14,592 bases of DNA from Bdellovibrionota bacterium. Its GTDB lineage: Bacteria; Bdellovibrionota; Bacteriovoracia; Bacteriovoracales; Bacteriovoracaceae. The stretch covers positions 1 through 14,592 of the forward strand of contig JAURQB010000054.1 of NCBI GenBank assembly GCA_030836365.1, in the 5' to 3' direction. The position numbers and the translations under genes were made by a program. This document shows, piece after piece, positions 1 to 6,502 of the stretch; the first letter of the stretch is position 1, and the number at the start of each line of letters is the position of its first letter. Under the pieces are notes generated by a model that saw only the letters and a list, made by a program, of their open reading frames with translations, was not told the origin of the DNA and did not search any database.

Positions 1-466
1 AAACCAGTATTAAGGTGAGCGATATCGAGTTCCATGGACTAGCAATTAAAAAGGCCATCGTTTGCCCTAGGCTTGCTCCTCTTTCGTAAAGTTTCATGCC
101 AACCATTAAGATTCCATGGCTACACAAGTCCAAAAGTAGACCAGCCAGAGTCGCACGAAATATTCCCACTTTGGTACCTGGCTTTCCTAGAATTGAAACA
201 ATATACTTACGTGGAACTCTTCCGAGTAAGCCAACAAAGACAATACCTAATGCGATTCCCCAAAGCATAGTATTGAATAGCTCATAAAAAGAATGAAATA
301 GATGTAGTATTTTTCCGCTTCGATTAAAATAAATTTCGTTTCCGATATGTGAAAAATAGAAAAGAATACCTAAAAATATAAGTGTTAGAAATAAATAATC
401 TCTTTTAATGCTACTATCTCCATGACAACTTGCAACTTCTTTTTTCTGTACATCACAACAACTCAT
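1..466 (-). CDS. DUF318/ArsP-like (SO_0444-type) metal permease, N-terminal part, cut by window edge
   Basis: The reading frame opens at ATG 466 behind a perfect AGGAGG (471-476) and stays open for 155 codons to position 1, so the C-terminal half lies outside the window. The N-terminus carries a soluble Cys/His patch (MSCCDVQ, then ASCHGD at residues 12-17). Hydrophobic segments follow at about residues 24-39, 63-82 and 103-125. The run LDLCSHGILMVG (residues 112-123) followed by YERGAS and AFLIASPW is the signature stretch of the permease family that includes ArsP and SO_0444-type Cu/Zn exporters, where the usual form is PLCSCG-x-x-PVA. Here the second Cys of that motif is His (C115, H117). 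The family exports metals, metalloids or organo-metals across the inner membrane. It follows the mer-like operon but has its own promoter, and I infer a heavy-metal efflux role. The substrate is not determined. Confidence 0.8.
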   Translation of the reverse strand, partial: MSCCDVQKKEVASCHGDSSIKRDYLFLTLIFLGILFYFSHIGNEIYFNRSGKILHLFHSFYELFNTMLWGIALGIVFVGLLGRVPRKYIVSILGKPGTKVGIFRATLAGLLLDLCSHGILMVGMKLYERGASLGQTMAFLIASPWNSISLTLILV

Positions 467-479
467 AATGCCTCCTAGC

Positions 480-514
480 TAGACAGGTATACCCCCACAG
501 GGTATATCTGTCTA
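480..514 (-). promoter_or_regulatory. CsoR/FrmR-like palindromic operator containing the permease promoter
   Basis: This is a 15-bp inverted repeat with one mismatch (487/507) and a 5-nt centre (495-499). Its inner core is TATACCC-N5-GGGTATA, the C/G-tract-flanked-by-AT form known for CsoR-family copper and sulfide repressors. The outer arms add TAGACAG/CTGTCTA. Read on the minus strand, TAGACA (509-514) and TATACC (486-491) sit 17 bp apart and make a plausible -35/-10 pair inside the palindrome. The predicted start is near 479, just before the AGGAGG of the permease gene. No csoR-like gene is in the window, so the regulator would act from elsewhere. Confidence 0.6.
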
Positions 515-587
515 GTCAAAACGACATTGAGAAAAATTCTATTGCAATATAAAGGTGCTTAACCCTAACAAACAAGTTTAACCAAAT

Positions 588-977
588 CTAAGCGTGCAAA
601 TATCTGCCCCAAATCTTCTCAATTACAATAATATTAACTTGTGAAAAAGAAGTCGCCGCTCCAAGAATGTACCAGCCATAATCTCCCAAATAAACAATGT
701 TAGATGCATGCAAATACGATAGAATCGCCAACATTAGGTAATAAGGGCCGTTAACAAAACACTCTCTTCTTTTACACTTACTCGCATTAAAGCTGCACGA
801 AGCCCCCATAATTCCCAAAGATATTGGCCAAATAAAAATTTTAAATGAAGATGGCAAGAATATTGTTGATATTAAGGCCAATATTGGCAGTCTCCAAAGT
901 ATCCAAGATAAATTATTAGAGGGAGAGCTAAAATCATTTGATTTATACTCCTGACAATTAGTCTGAACTTGATTCAT
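588..977 (-). CDS. Small Cys-motif integral membrane protein of the mer-like operon
   Basis: This 129-residue protein has about three to four hydrophobic segments (roughly residues 28-42, 46-60, 79-91 and 100-117). The conserved-looking centre is G-A-S-C-x-x-N-A-x-x-C-x-x-x-x-C-x-x-x-G-P (C61, C68, C73). I recognise this as the pattern of a small uncharacterised membrane protein that occurs near metal-resistance genes, but I cannot name a family with certainty. The start ATG at 977 lies 20 bases inside the preceding [2Fe-2S] gene, so the two are translationally coupled. It is the last gene of the merR operon. The cysteines around a membrane segment suggest thiol-based metal handling or transport, which is inference only. 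Confidence 0.65.
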   Translation of the reverse strand: MNQVQTNCQEYKSNDFSSPSNNLSWILWRLPILALISTIFLPSSFKIFIWPISLGIMGASCSFNASKCKRRECFVNGPYYLMLAILSYLHASNIVYLGDYGWYILGAATSFSQVNIIVIEKIWGRYLHA

Positions 978-1227
978 TCTTCACACCTTTAATAAATTTA
1001 TTGATATCTCCTAAGCAGCATTTTCCCGAAGGGTTGGCCGTTTCACAAAAGCAGCCTGGGTCTTTAATTTTAGCTTTTATATCGTCAATTACTTCCTGCT
1101 CACTGCCATTTTTTATGGCCTCATAGAGTTCTTTTTTTGAATGCTTAAAGCAATAACAGATTAGACCATCGAGATTAATCTCAATTTTACTATCATCATT
1201 TTTTGAGTTTTTATCGCAACATTTCAT
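958..1227 (-). CDS. BFD/CopZ-like [2Fe-2S]-binding small protein
   Basis: This is an 89-residue soluble protein. After a Cys-bearing start (MKCCDK) it shows C24-Y-C26, a helical spacer, then C59-x-C61 and NPSGKCC (C70, C71). That cysteine layout and the PSGKCCLGDI ending match the bacterioferritin-associated-ferredoxin-like domain, which also forms the N-terminal Fe-S/zinc part of Archaeoglobus CopZ. In that family the domain binds a [2Fe-2S] cluster and can work with a metal chaperone or reduce metal ions. Its ATG overlaps the stop of the MerT-MerP fusion (ATGA, 1224-1227), and its end overlaps the next gene, so it belongs to the same operon. A role in mercury or copper handling is inferred from context. 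Confidence 0.75.
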   Translation of the reverse strand: MKCCDKNSKNDDSKIEINLDGLICYCFKHSKKELYEAIKNGSEQEVIDDIKAKIKDPGCFCETANPSGKCCLGDINKFIKGVKNESSSD

Positions 1228-2168
1228 ACTTTTTTGACCTTGGACTTAAACTTCGCAGCACATGTTCTACAGCAAAATTGATACGATTTCCCATTGTGTT
1301 GAAATTTAGGAGTGGTCTTTTTTACTCGAAAAATAACTCCACTGATGGGACATTTAGTAACCTCCCCAATACTGGCGTTACCATTTGGCGCAACCTCATC
1401 TTTTTTGTAATTCACACTTTTTTCAGCACAGCCGCGCTTGCAAATTTTGTTCATCTTTGGATCATAGGTGCTAGAGATTATCTTTTTAACTGAGTCTAAA
1501 TTCACGGGATGAGCGTTAGTTGATTTAAGATTGCAAGGGTCTTTATTTTCAAACGACCAATAGGCAATATAGCCAGGACTACTTTTTATTTCTTTGATGA
1601 TTTTACAGCCGAGTTCATCTGATATTTTTATAACAGCACTCCCAATATTTTTTTTGGGATTTGGGTTGGTGTGATCTACGCTTAAAATTTGCTGATCACT
1701 TAACCCAGCTCTTTTAAGCGCTTCTCTAACTCCAATTTCGCAACCTCCACAGGTCATGCCTTCTACATACAATGTTTTAACTTTTCCTGCGCCGGCCAAT
1801 GTCTTATTTTGCGCTTGAGAGACTGAATCTAATACAAATGGAGAGATGACAAAAAGCAGGGCAATAAATGACGAAATGCTAAGACCCATTCGCCTCATTT
1901 TTCGTTTTTTAGGGTCAGCACATATTGTGCCTTCTTTGCATTCATTCTTTTCAAGTCTGTAATTCATAAACCATCCTAGTCCTATTAATGTGATTACTAT
2001 TCCAATTATAATTCCTCGATATTGATCTAAAAATAATAGCGACGTTGCTCCACCGATTCCTATAGTTCCAAATATGAAAGGTCCAATACAGCAGAGTGAG
2101 CTTACTATTGCTGCTACTATTCCACCTCCATTAATCCATTTAATTAATTTGATCTCTTTATCTTTCAA
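1224..2168 (-). CDS. MerT-MerP-YHS fusion, mercuric ion transport protein
   Basis: This 314-residue protein starts at TTG 2168 directly after the merR stop (TAATTG), with GGAGAGGG as ribosome site. Three parts are visible. Residues 1-116 are MerT-like: a first helix with the Cys pair C26-C27, two more hydrophobic helices, and a cytosolic loop with C77 and C83, matching the two Cys pairs of MerT. Residues 129-205 are a heavy-metal-associated domain with GMTCGGC (C140, C143) like MerP. Residues about 271-308 form a YHS/TRASH-like metal site: C273-P-I-S-G, HNGKSYQFCC (C299, C300) and C303. A further C-x3-C (C243, C247) lies in the linker. The known role of MerT/MerP is passing Hg(II) from periplasm to cytosol by thiol exchange. 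Here carrier, relay and a possible acceptor are one chain. The metal could also be another soft ion. Confidence 0.85.
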   Translation of the reverse strand: MKDKEIKLIKWINGGGIVAAIVSSLCCIGPFIFGTIGIGGATSLLFLDQYRGIIIGIVITLIGLGWFMNYRLEKNECKEGTICADPKKRKMRRMGLSISSFIALLFVISPFVLDSVSQAQNKTLAGAGKVKTLYVEGMTCGGCEIGVREALKRAGLSDQQILSVDHTNPNPKKNIGSAVIKISDELGCKIIKEIKSSPGYIAYWSFENKDPCNLKSTNAHPVNLDSVKKIISSTYDPKMNKICKRGCAEKSVNYKKDEVAPNGNASIGEVTKCPISGVIFRVKKTTPKFQHNGKSYQFCCRTCAAKFKSKVKKV

Positions 2169-2570
2169 TTACCCTCTCCAAACAAGGTCAAAATTCAAAT
2201 GGCACCTTTTTTTAAGGCCCTCTTCTCCATTAGAATTGCAGGCATCTACAAACTTATTCAACACTCTTTTCATTTTATTAAGTGACTCCATCTTTTCTTC
2301 AACTTCCTCTAATTTTGAAAGAGCAATATCTCTCCCTTTCCTGCAACTGACACCACTGTTTTTCAAATCAAGCAATTCCTTTATTTCGGTCAATGTAAAC
2401 CCAGCGCTCTTGGCCATTTTTGTAAACTCAATTCTTTCGATACTTCCAAGATCATATTCGCGATACCCAGAATCATCCCTTGCAGGCTCAAGAATTATCC
2501 CCTTCTTTTCGTAGAACCTTAAAGTCTCTCTATCTAGCCCTGTTTTTTCAGTTAGTTCTTTTCTTTTCAT
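2169..2570 (-). CDS. merR: MerR-family heavy-metal-responsive regulator
   Basis: The product is 133 residues from ATG 2570, which has GAGGG (2574-2578) in front. A longer frame begins at TTG 2582, but that codon lies at or before the expected transcription start, so the ATG is preferred. The N-terminal winged helix is typical (TEKTGLDRETLRFYEKKG, then SGYREYD), followed by a long dimerisation helix. Cysteines C76, C111 and C123 correspond to the three Hg ligands of MerR. The first spacing (35) is the same as in Bacillus and Tn501 MerR, but the C111-C123 loop is three residues longer. It is the first gene of the operon and is probably autoregulated from the overlong-spacer promoter just upstream. 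Hg(II) is the likely effector, while Pb, Zn or Cd remain possible. Confidence 0.85.
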   Translation of the reverse strand: MKRKELTEKTGLDRETLRFYEKKGIILEPARDDSGYREYDLGSIERIEFTKMAKSAGFTLTEIKELLDLKNSGVSCRKGRDIALSKLEEVEEKMESLNKMKRVLNKFVDACNSNGEEGLKKRCHLNFDLVWRG

Positions 2571-2586
2571 TGCATCCCTCAATATT

Positions 2587-2618
2587 AATATAAGCCTGGT
2601 ACCATACTACCATGTAAA
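2587..2618 (-). promoter_or_regulatory. MerR-type promoter/operator of the mer-like operon
   Basis: On the minus strand the -35 TTTACA (2613-2618) and -10 TATATT (2587-2592) are separated by 20 bp. An overlong 19-20 bp spacer is the hallmark of MerR-activated promoters. Inside the spacer is the dyad TGGTA-N6-TACCA (2597-2612). The predicted start near 2580 gives a leader of about ten bases carrying GAGGG for ATG 2570. Confidence 0.7.
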
Positions 2619-2680
2619 GAGCCGAATTTAGACAATTGAAGGATTTTTATAATTAAGTGGTTATGCAACGCCTGAATGTC

Positions 2681-3031
2681 TTAAAAACTCTCAAGTATTG
2701 TTTTAACAGTCCTTAGCTTATCAGGATTAAGTCTCTTTAAAATTTCAATGCACTCAGAAAGAGTATGCTCAGGTGCATCCTTTTTATCATTTAGGAAGTC
2801 CAAAAATTCTTTATAGGTGTACCCATAAGAAGTGACGACTTTCATAATAAAATCCGGGGCCAAATCCATTCTGCCATTTTCAGCATGGCTAATCATGGAG
2901 TCACTTACTCCCACAATTCTTCCGGCCTTCCTCATTGAAATATGACGAGACTCCCTTAAGTATTTCAAGATAAGAGATTCTTTTGTCATTACCTTCTTGT
3001 CTGATCTTCTTTTCTTTTGTTTTTTTGTCAT
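2681..3031 (-). CDS. Small XRE-type helix-turn-helix regulator
   Basis: This 116-residue protein starts at ATG 3031 behind a strong AGGAGG. A very basic head (KKQKKRRSDKK) is followed by a Cro/C1-type helix-turn-helix at about residues 18-75 (ISMRKAGRIVGVSDSMISHAENGRM contains helices 2 and 3; quoted here only to locate it at residues 31-55). A short helical tail with ECIEILKRLNPDKLRTV follows. The fold is that of phage-repressor-like DNA-binding proteins, and its target is unknown. It is transcribed toward merR but a separate merR promoter lies between them. Its position between a metal-resistance operon and the ssrA end would suit a small mobile or accessory segment, but no integrase is visible. 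Confidence 0.75.
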   Translation of the reverse strand: MTKKQKKRRSDKKVMTKESLILKYLRESRHISMRKAGRIVGVSDSMISHAENGRMDLAPDFIMKVVTSYGYTYKEFLDFLNDKKDAPEHTLSECIEILKRLNPDKLRTVKTILESF

Positions 3032-3313
3032 TGCATCCTCCTATTAATAAAAATGGTTAAGATGCTCTTTGATAGACTAAGCAGCGTATCCTTTAAATTC
3101 ATAGGACTAAGCTGCTTAGACCACGCTTGCCGAAGCAGCGTAGTCCAAAATATGGGTGGAGTTTTTCGAAGTAGCACTAATGTAGCAGAAAAGTAGCACC
3201 TTTCATGTGACATGGAGTGATTTCGAGTGACGAAGGAGACAAATTGAACCAAACGCCTATTGGGTTGGGTTTATAAATGATTTAAATTATTTAAATTGGT
3301 CTTTTAGGGATGC
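3032..3313. other. Non-coding spacer between the XRE gene and ssrA
   Basis: I see no convincing gene here. The stretch contains three related units built on AAGCAGCGTA (3079, 3133, and an inverted copy at 3108-3117), described separately as an inverted repeat. It also has further short GTAGCA repeats near 3170-3198 and an AT-rich end (3278-3299) made of TTTAAAT/ATTTAAAT. A 74-codon frame on the minus strand (3028-3252) has no family features and is more likely chance. Confidence 0.5.
3104..3146. repeat. 14-bp imperfect inverted repeat with an additional direct partial copy
   Basis: GGACTAAGCTGCTT (3104-3117) pairs with AAGCAGCGTAGTCC (3133-3146), with one mismatch (3110/3140) and a 15-nt loop. 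A third unit, AAGCAGCGTA-TCC at 3079-3091, repeats the right arm as a direct copy 54 bp away. The left arm itself contains CTAAGC-T-GCTTAG. No T-tract follows either arm, so it is not a standard terminator. It could be a protein-binding site, an RNA structure or the remnant of an element end. Confidence 0.6.
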
Positions 3314-3341
3314 CCACCACTCAACTTGGGTTGAGTGGTGG
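3314..3341 (-). terminator. Perfect 12-bp hairpin covering the tmRNA 3' CCA (terminator or processing stem)
   Basis: CCACCACTCAAC (3314-3325) and GTTGAGTGGTGG (3330-3341) pair perfectly around a TTGG loop. In the minus-strand transcript the 5' arm includes the terminal CCACCA of tmRNA (3336-3341). No U-run follows directly, so Rho-independent termination is uncertain. The hairpin may instead protect or expose the 3' end before maturation. Confidence 0.55.
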
Positions 3342-3711
3342 AGGTGGTGGGAATCGAACCCACGTCCGAAACAGTTTTCAAAGTGCGGCCTACGTGCGTA
3401 GTCTTCGTTTATCGTCAGAAGACAAGACTATTTCATTTTGTAAAAGAAAAAAACCCGGTGGTTTTTTTATGAGATTTACCCGGCGGTTTCTCAAAGCCTA
3501 GTTCAACTGAAGACTTAGCAGCTTTGGTACGTTCTGTTTCTTGGGTGTACCCCCTCAGCTACTTAGCGGCGGCTTAAATTAATTAAGCGGCCATAGCAGG
3601 TGCATAATTAGATTCTGCACTTATAGTGTGATCGGATTTTTACTGGGCCATCCGATCAACCCAGACACGCCCACACAATGTCCAGTGCCCCGTCGAAACC
3701 ATGGCACCCCC
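3336..3711 (-). tRNA. ssrA: tmRNA (transfer-messenger RNA), one-piece
   Basis: This tmRNA is 376 nt. The 5' end GGGGGTG (3705-3711) pairs with CACCTCC near the 3' end to form the acceptor stem, and ACCA is encoded (end at 3336). The classic 5' ATGGTTTCGACGGGG and the T-arm GACGTGGGTTCGATTCCCAC are present. The tag frame starts at GCA 3618, just after TAAGT, and ends at TAA 3583-3585. It encodes AESNYAPAMAA, ending with the hydrophobic/Ala-Ala degron typical of SsrA tags. The RNA rescues stalled ribosomes with SmpB and marks the nascent protein for proteolysis. The middle contains the pseudoknot segments. I could not fix its promoter with confidence. Typed as tRNA because the list offers no tmRNA class. 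Confidence 0.97.
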
Positions 3712-3815
3712 AAGTGTGAACCTCTGATTTAACACGATTATCAGCGAAATGGCGACTTTTATCCTGCATAAGAAAACAAATTCAATCAAACGACGCCTTG
3801 CAGGGCCGCCTTCCC

Positions 3816-4070
3816 CTACTCGCTATAATGAAACTCAATAAACGGCTTCACCTCAAGCTTTGACAAATATGGCACCTCCAGCGCCATTTTTGAGCGAAGT
3901 CGAACTCGAAACCGAGTAAACGCCCAATCCCCTGACGATTCCTCTCCCTCTATTTCCTCCAAAATCTCAAGGGACTTTTGGTACTGCTCCTGCAAATCAA
4001 ATGCACCATCATTTGCCCTCGCCCCCACACTCACCGATAAAAATATCATCAACATCATTAAAAGTTTCAT
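3816..4070 (-). CDS. Small exported protein of unknown function
   Basis: The product is 84 residues. A signal peptide is clear (MKLLMMLMIFLSVSVGARA, cleavage probably before NDGA). The mature part starts with an acidic helix (about residues 24-46, LQEQYQKSLEILEEIEGEE). The end is strongly alternating polar/hydrophobic (TRFRVRLR around 53-60 and KLEVKPFIEFHY near 71-82), as in two beta strands. It starts at ATG 4070 with AGGGGG in front, eight bases after the stop of the larger exported protein, so it is the last gene of a three-gene unit. I do not recognise a family. Its mature part is about 65 residues, small enough to be a subunit or accessory of the upstream protein. Confidence 0.6.
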   Translation of the reverse strand: MKLLMMLMIFLSVSVGARANDGAFDLQEQYQKSLEILEEIEGEESSGDWAFTRFRVRLRSKMALEVPYLSKLEVKPFIEFHYSE

Positions 4071-4078
4071 GGCGCCCC

Positions 4079-5350
4079 CTAAAAATTTAAATTGGTAAAT
4101 TCTAATTCCACACTTGAATTTCCGGCCAAGGTCACCGCGCCAATATCACCACTGGCCGAAACAACATAGGTGGTACGGACCTTTGGAATTCCCCAGTTTT
4201 TTTGTGCTCCCTCACTCGCGGCCTTCCTCTTTTTAAGAGAAAACTCATGAACGGACTTCCCCAACTTTTTGGCAAACTTAAATATTTTTCTAAAACTTTT
4301 TGCCAATTTTTTTTGACTAAGATGAAAAATGGACTTTTCACCATCTCGAAAAAAATCCACGCCAAACTTTTCAGCAACACTCTCATGTAATCCTACATTT
4401 TCTTGAACCACAAAAGAAACGGCTCCCTCTAATCCAGATTCAAAGGCAGATGATTTAACCTTCGGAGGCCTAATATAAAGATAAGTCGACAACGCCGCAC
4501 TACCTTTAAAAATCCCAAGCTTTCCCTTACCTGCTTGAGACACCTCAACTCTGATATGATTGAGCTCTAAACCAAGGTCTCTTAAATCACGTCTCTCCTT
4601 TGAAGAATTCTCCACTCCACTTGCCACGAAAGATAAAATATTTTTAACATCCCTTTTTAACGGACTCACCATTGATGCGTTTTTGTTTTTTACTTTTTTC
4701 CACTCAAAGCGAATTCTCAAATCGCCGCCAAGCTTTGTGAGAAGCGCCGCTGGTACCCCGGCCTCAAGAGCGAGCGAAATATCAAATAAGATACGATCGA
4801 TATGCCAGCCAGAAGGATGAGTCGCCGAAGCGGCCCCGGCCACCTGATCCATCCAGCGCGTTTTTTTCAGAAGTGCATCTCGAATAAAGTCTCTCTCCAA
4901 AGAAGTCAGAAAACCTTCTCTCCCCATATTTAATTTTTCCACATACGCGCCAATCTCGCTTTCCGGGTTTTCATGAAAAGTAATGTCCACTTTATCGCTA
5001 GCGTTTGATTTCACGTTGCGTTTTTTCCAAAAAACCTGGCCAACGTTTTCTCCTCCCCAAGAAAGAACGCCAAATCCCCCTTTTAAACCTAAGCTAAACT
5101 GAGTATTAAATCCTGTTAGCGCCATCTCTGAAGTAGAAAAACGACGACTCTTACTATGCTCTTCAAGACCATTACTAATAAACGCTAGACTCTCATTGAG
5201 ATTTTTTTTAAAACGAAAATTTCGAAGTAGATGTTTGTCCACCGTCATTTCTAATTCAGGAATCCCATAATCAGAGCGCTCAATAAACTCTTCAGCGGAG
5301 AGAACCTCTGAAATTAACACCATAAAAACTAATAAAATTATTTGCTTCAT
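4079..5350 (-). CDS. Exported protein of unknown function, about 423 aa
   Basis: The start chosen is ATG 5350, preceded by GAGGA (5357-5361). The frame could extend two codons to TTG 5356, which has no good ribosome site. Residues 1-19 form a Sec signal (MKQIILLVFMVLISEVLSA, then EEF). The mature protein mixes Gly-rich stretches (FSLGLKGGFGVLSWGGENVG near residue 90) with several amphipathic strand-like stretches and a basic segment near residues 355-385. It ends in VELEFTNLNF, a beta-strand finishing in Phe as seen in many outer-membrane proteins. I recognise no domain. It is the middle gene of a three-gene unit of exported proteins, so an envelope or outer-surface complex is a reasonable guess and no more. 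Confidence 0.7.
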   Translation of the reverse strand: MKQIILLVFMVLISEVLSAEEFIERSDYGIPELEMTVDKHLLRNFRFKKNLNESLAFISNGLEEHSKSRRFSTSEMALTGFNTQFSLGLKGGFGVLSWGGENVGQVFWKKRNVKSNASDKVDITFHENPESEIGAYVEKLNMGREGFLTSLERDFIRDALLKKTRWMDQVAGAASATHPSGWHIDRILFDISLALEAGVPAALLTKLGGDLRIRFEWKKVKNKNASMVSPLKRDVKNILSFVASGVENSSKERRDLRDLGLELNHIRVEVSQAGKGKLGIFKGSAALSTYLYIRPPKVKSSAFESGLEGAVSFVVQENVGLHESVAEKFGVDFFRDGEKSIFHLSQKKLAKSFRKIFKFAKKLGKSVHEFSLKKRKAASEGAQKNWGIPKVRTTYVVSASGDIGAVTLAGNSSVELEFTNLNF

Positions 5351-5371
5351 TATCAATCCTCAATTTTGAAG

Positions 5372-5704
5372 TTATTTGTTAATGCGGTCAAAAATGGCGA
5401 ACCCACCGGCCATTGAGGTCGCCTCAATAACATTTCCCAACCCGAGAGCGGCGCCTACGCTAAAACCTAAGCGAATTTTAGTAAGCTTTTTATCGTTATT
5501 TTTTTGATTGATTGCCTCGACTTCACCAACCTTCGTTTCAAAAGATTTCAGCAAATGAAATAATCGAGACGACATTTCATTACCTTTTTCTTTTATCATC
5601 ACTTCCCGGCCGTTTTGATCAAGTCCGATAAAATTAATCTCGCCATAAGAAATCACTGGTAATAAAAAAATTAAGCTAGGAATTAGATACTTGAAAAAAA
5701 ACAT
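5372..5704 (-). CDS. Small exported/membrane-linked protein of unknown function
   Basis: The most likely start is ATG 5704: GGAG precedes it by six bases, while the earlier ATGs at 5716 and 5710 have only A/T-rich sequence before them. The 110-residue product begins with a hydrophobic signal or anchor (MFFFKYLIPSLIFLLPVISYG). A short mature part rich in Lys/Glu/Asn follows, then a small-residue hydrophobic stretch (GFSVGAALGLGNVIEATSM, about residues 79-97) that could insert in a membrane. It is the first gene of a unit with the two exported proteins downstream (21 bp before the next start). No family recognised. Confidence 0.55.
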   Translation of the reverse strand: MFFFKYLIPSLIFLLPVISYGEINFIGLDQNGREVMIKEKGNEMSSRLFHLLKSFETKVGEVEAINQKNNDKKLTKIRLGFSVGAALGLGNVIEATSMAGGFAIFDRINK

Positions 5705-5817
5705 CAACATCTCCATTTAAAAAATTTAATTAAATGGTAGTTCAATATTTTTTTAAGTGATGTTAATAAATGATTAAATGTTAGTTTTCGATAAGCTTGT
5801 TATTAAAAAATAATTCA

Positions 5818-6501
5818 CTAACAACAAGCAGACTCTTTTTCATTTTTATCTTTTTCGCACTTGATCCAATTATAAGTAATCGCCCCAAGAGAGGCTCCTA
5901 TAATCGGGGCAACAATAAAAACCCATAAATGTTGAAATTGCCCCGACATGATCGCTGGAGCAATGCTTCTGGCGGGATTCATAGAGGCATTTGTGAGCGG
6001 CCCAATCACGAAAGCACTGAGAGCAACAGTAGAACCAATGGCAATTCCCGCCAGCTCACCAACTGCGCGCGAGTCCGTGGCGACACTCATGATCACAAAC
6101 ATGAGTGAGAATGTCGTAATTACCTCCAGAAAAAACCCTGGAACAATACCAATACTCAAAGCGGTCATTCCAAATTGATGCTCACTTCCTAAAATCAGAT
6201 AATGAGTCACAGACGCAAGAATTGCCCCAAGGATTTGAGCAAGCACATAACCGAGCACCCGATGCCCAGGCAGCTTTTTCGTGAGCCAAAAAGCAATGGT
6301 TACCGCCGGATTAAAATGCGCGCCAGAAATATGCCCGACAGCATAAATCATAATCGAGACGGCACCGCCCCAAATCAATGGAACAAAACCACTATGATAG
6401 CCTGGCAAAATTTCGGCCATAATCATTGAACCACAACCAAAAAATATGAGAAAGTAAGTTCCAATCATTTCCGCTATATAGTGAGAAGGTTCGTGCTTCA
6501 T
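5818..6501 (-). CDS. aqpS: Aquaglyceroporin (MIP family), probable arsenite channel AqpS-like
   Basis: This 227-residue, six-helix membrane protein has both MIP half-helix motifs: NPA in HFNPAVT (about residues 63-69) and NPA in SMNPARS (about 173-179). It follows arsC by a single base (TAA-A-ATG), and its ribosome site (GGAG) lies inside the arsC end. In Sinorhizobium an aquaglyceroporin AqpS replaces an arsenite pump beside arsC and lets the arsenite made by ArsC leave the cell down its gradient. The pairing here suggests the same. The C-terminus ends in ESACC, an unusual Cys pair that could bind As(III) or a metal. A plain water/glycerol role is the alternative, but the neighbour argues for arsenic. 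Confidence 0.9.
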   Translation of the reverse strand: MKHEPSHYIAEMIGTYFLIFFGCGSMIMAEILPGYHSGFVPLIWGGAVSIMIYAVGHISGAHFNPAVTIAFWLTKKLPGHRVLGYVLAQILGAILASVTHYLILGSEHQFGMTALSIGIVPGFFLEVITTFSLMFVIMSVATDSRAVGELAGIAIGSTVALSAFVIGPLTNASMNPARSIAPAIMSGQFQHLWVFIVAPIIGASLGAITYNWIKCEKDKNEKESACC

Positions 6502-6502
6502 T

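Noticed and set aside
73..287. Two short plus-strand frames at the window start
   Set aside because: They are shadows of the truncated permease gene on the minus strand.
2571..2582. TTG start for merR
   Set aside because: Would begin at or before the predicted transcription start and lacks a ribosome site; ATG 2570 has GAGGG.
3028..3252. 74-codon minus-strand frame before the XRE gene
   Set aside because: No family features, overlaps the repeat cluster and has a composition unlike the neighbouring genes; likely chance.
3310..3501. Plus-strand frame at the end of ssrA
   Set aside because: It is the antisense of tmRNA; the apparent start (MPTTQLGLSGGGGGNRTHVR) is the reversed T-arm and hairpin sequence.
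3712..3815. Promoter of ssrA (TTGAAT with TAAAAG, or TGATAAT nearer the gene)
   Set aside because: Several weak alternatives and no way to choose among them.
5717..5817. Promoter or terminator between aqpS and the exported-protein unit
   Set aside because: The region is almost all A/T; hairpins such as CTTGTT/AACAAG are too weak to call.
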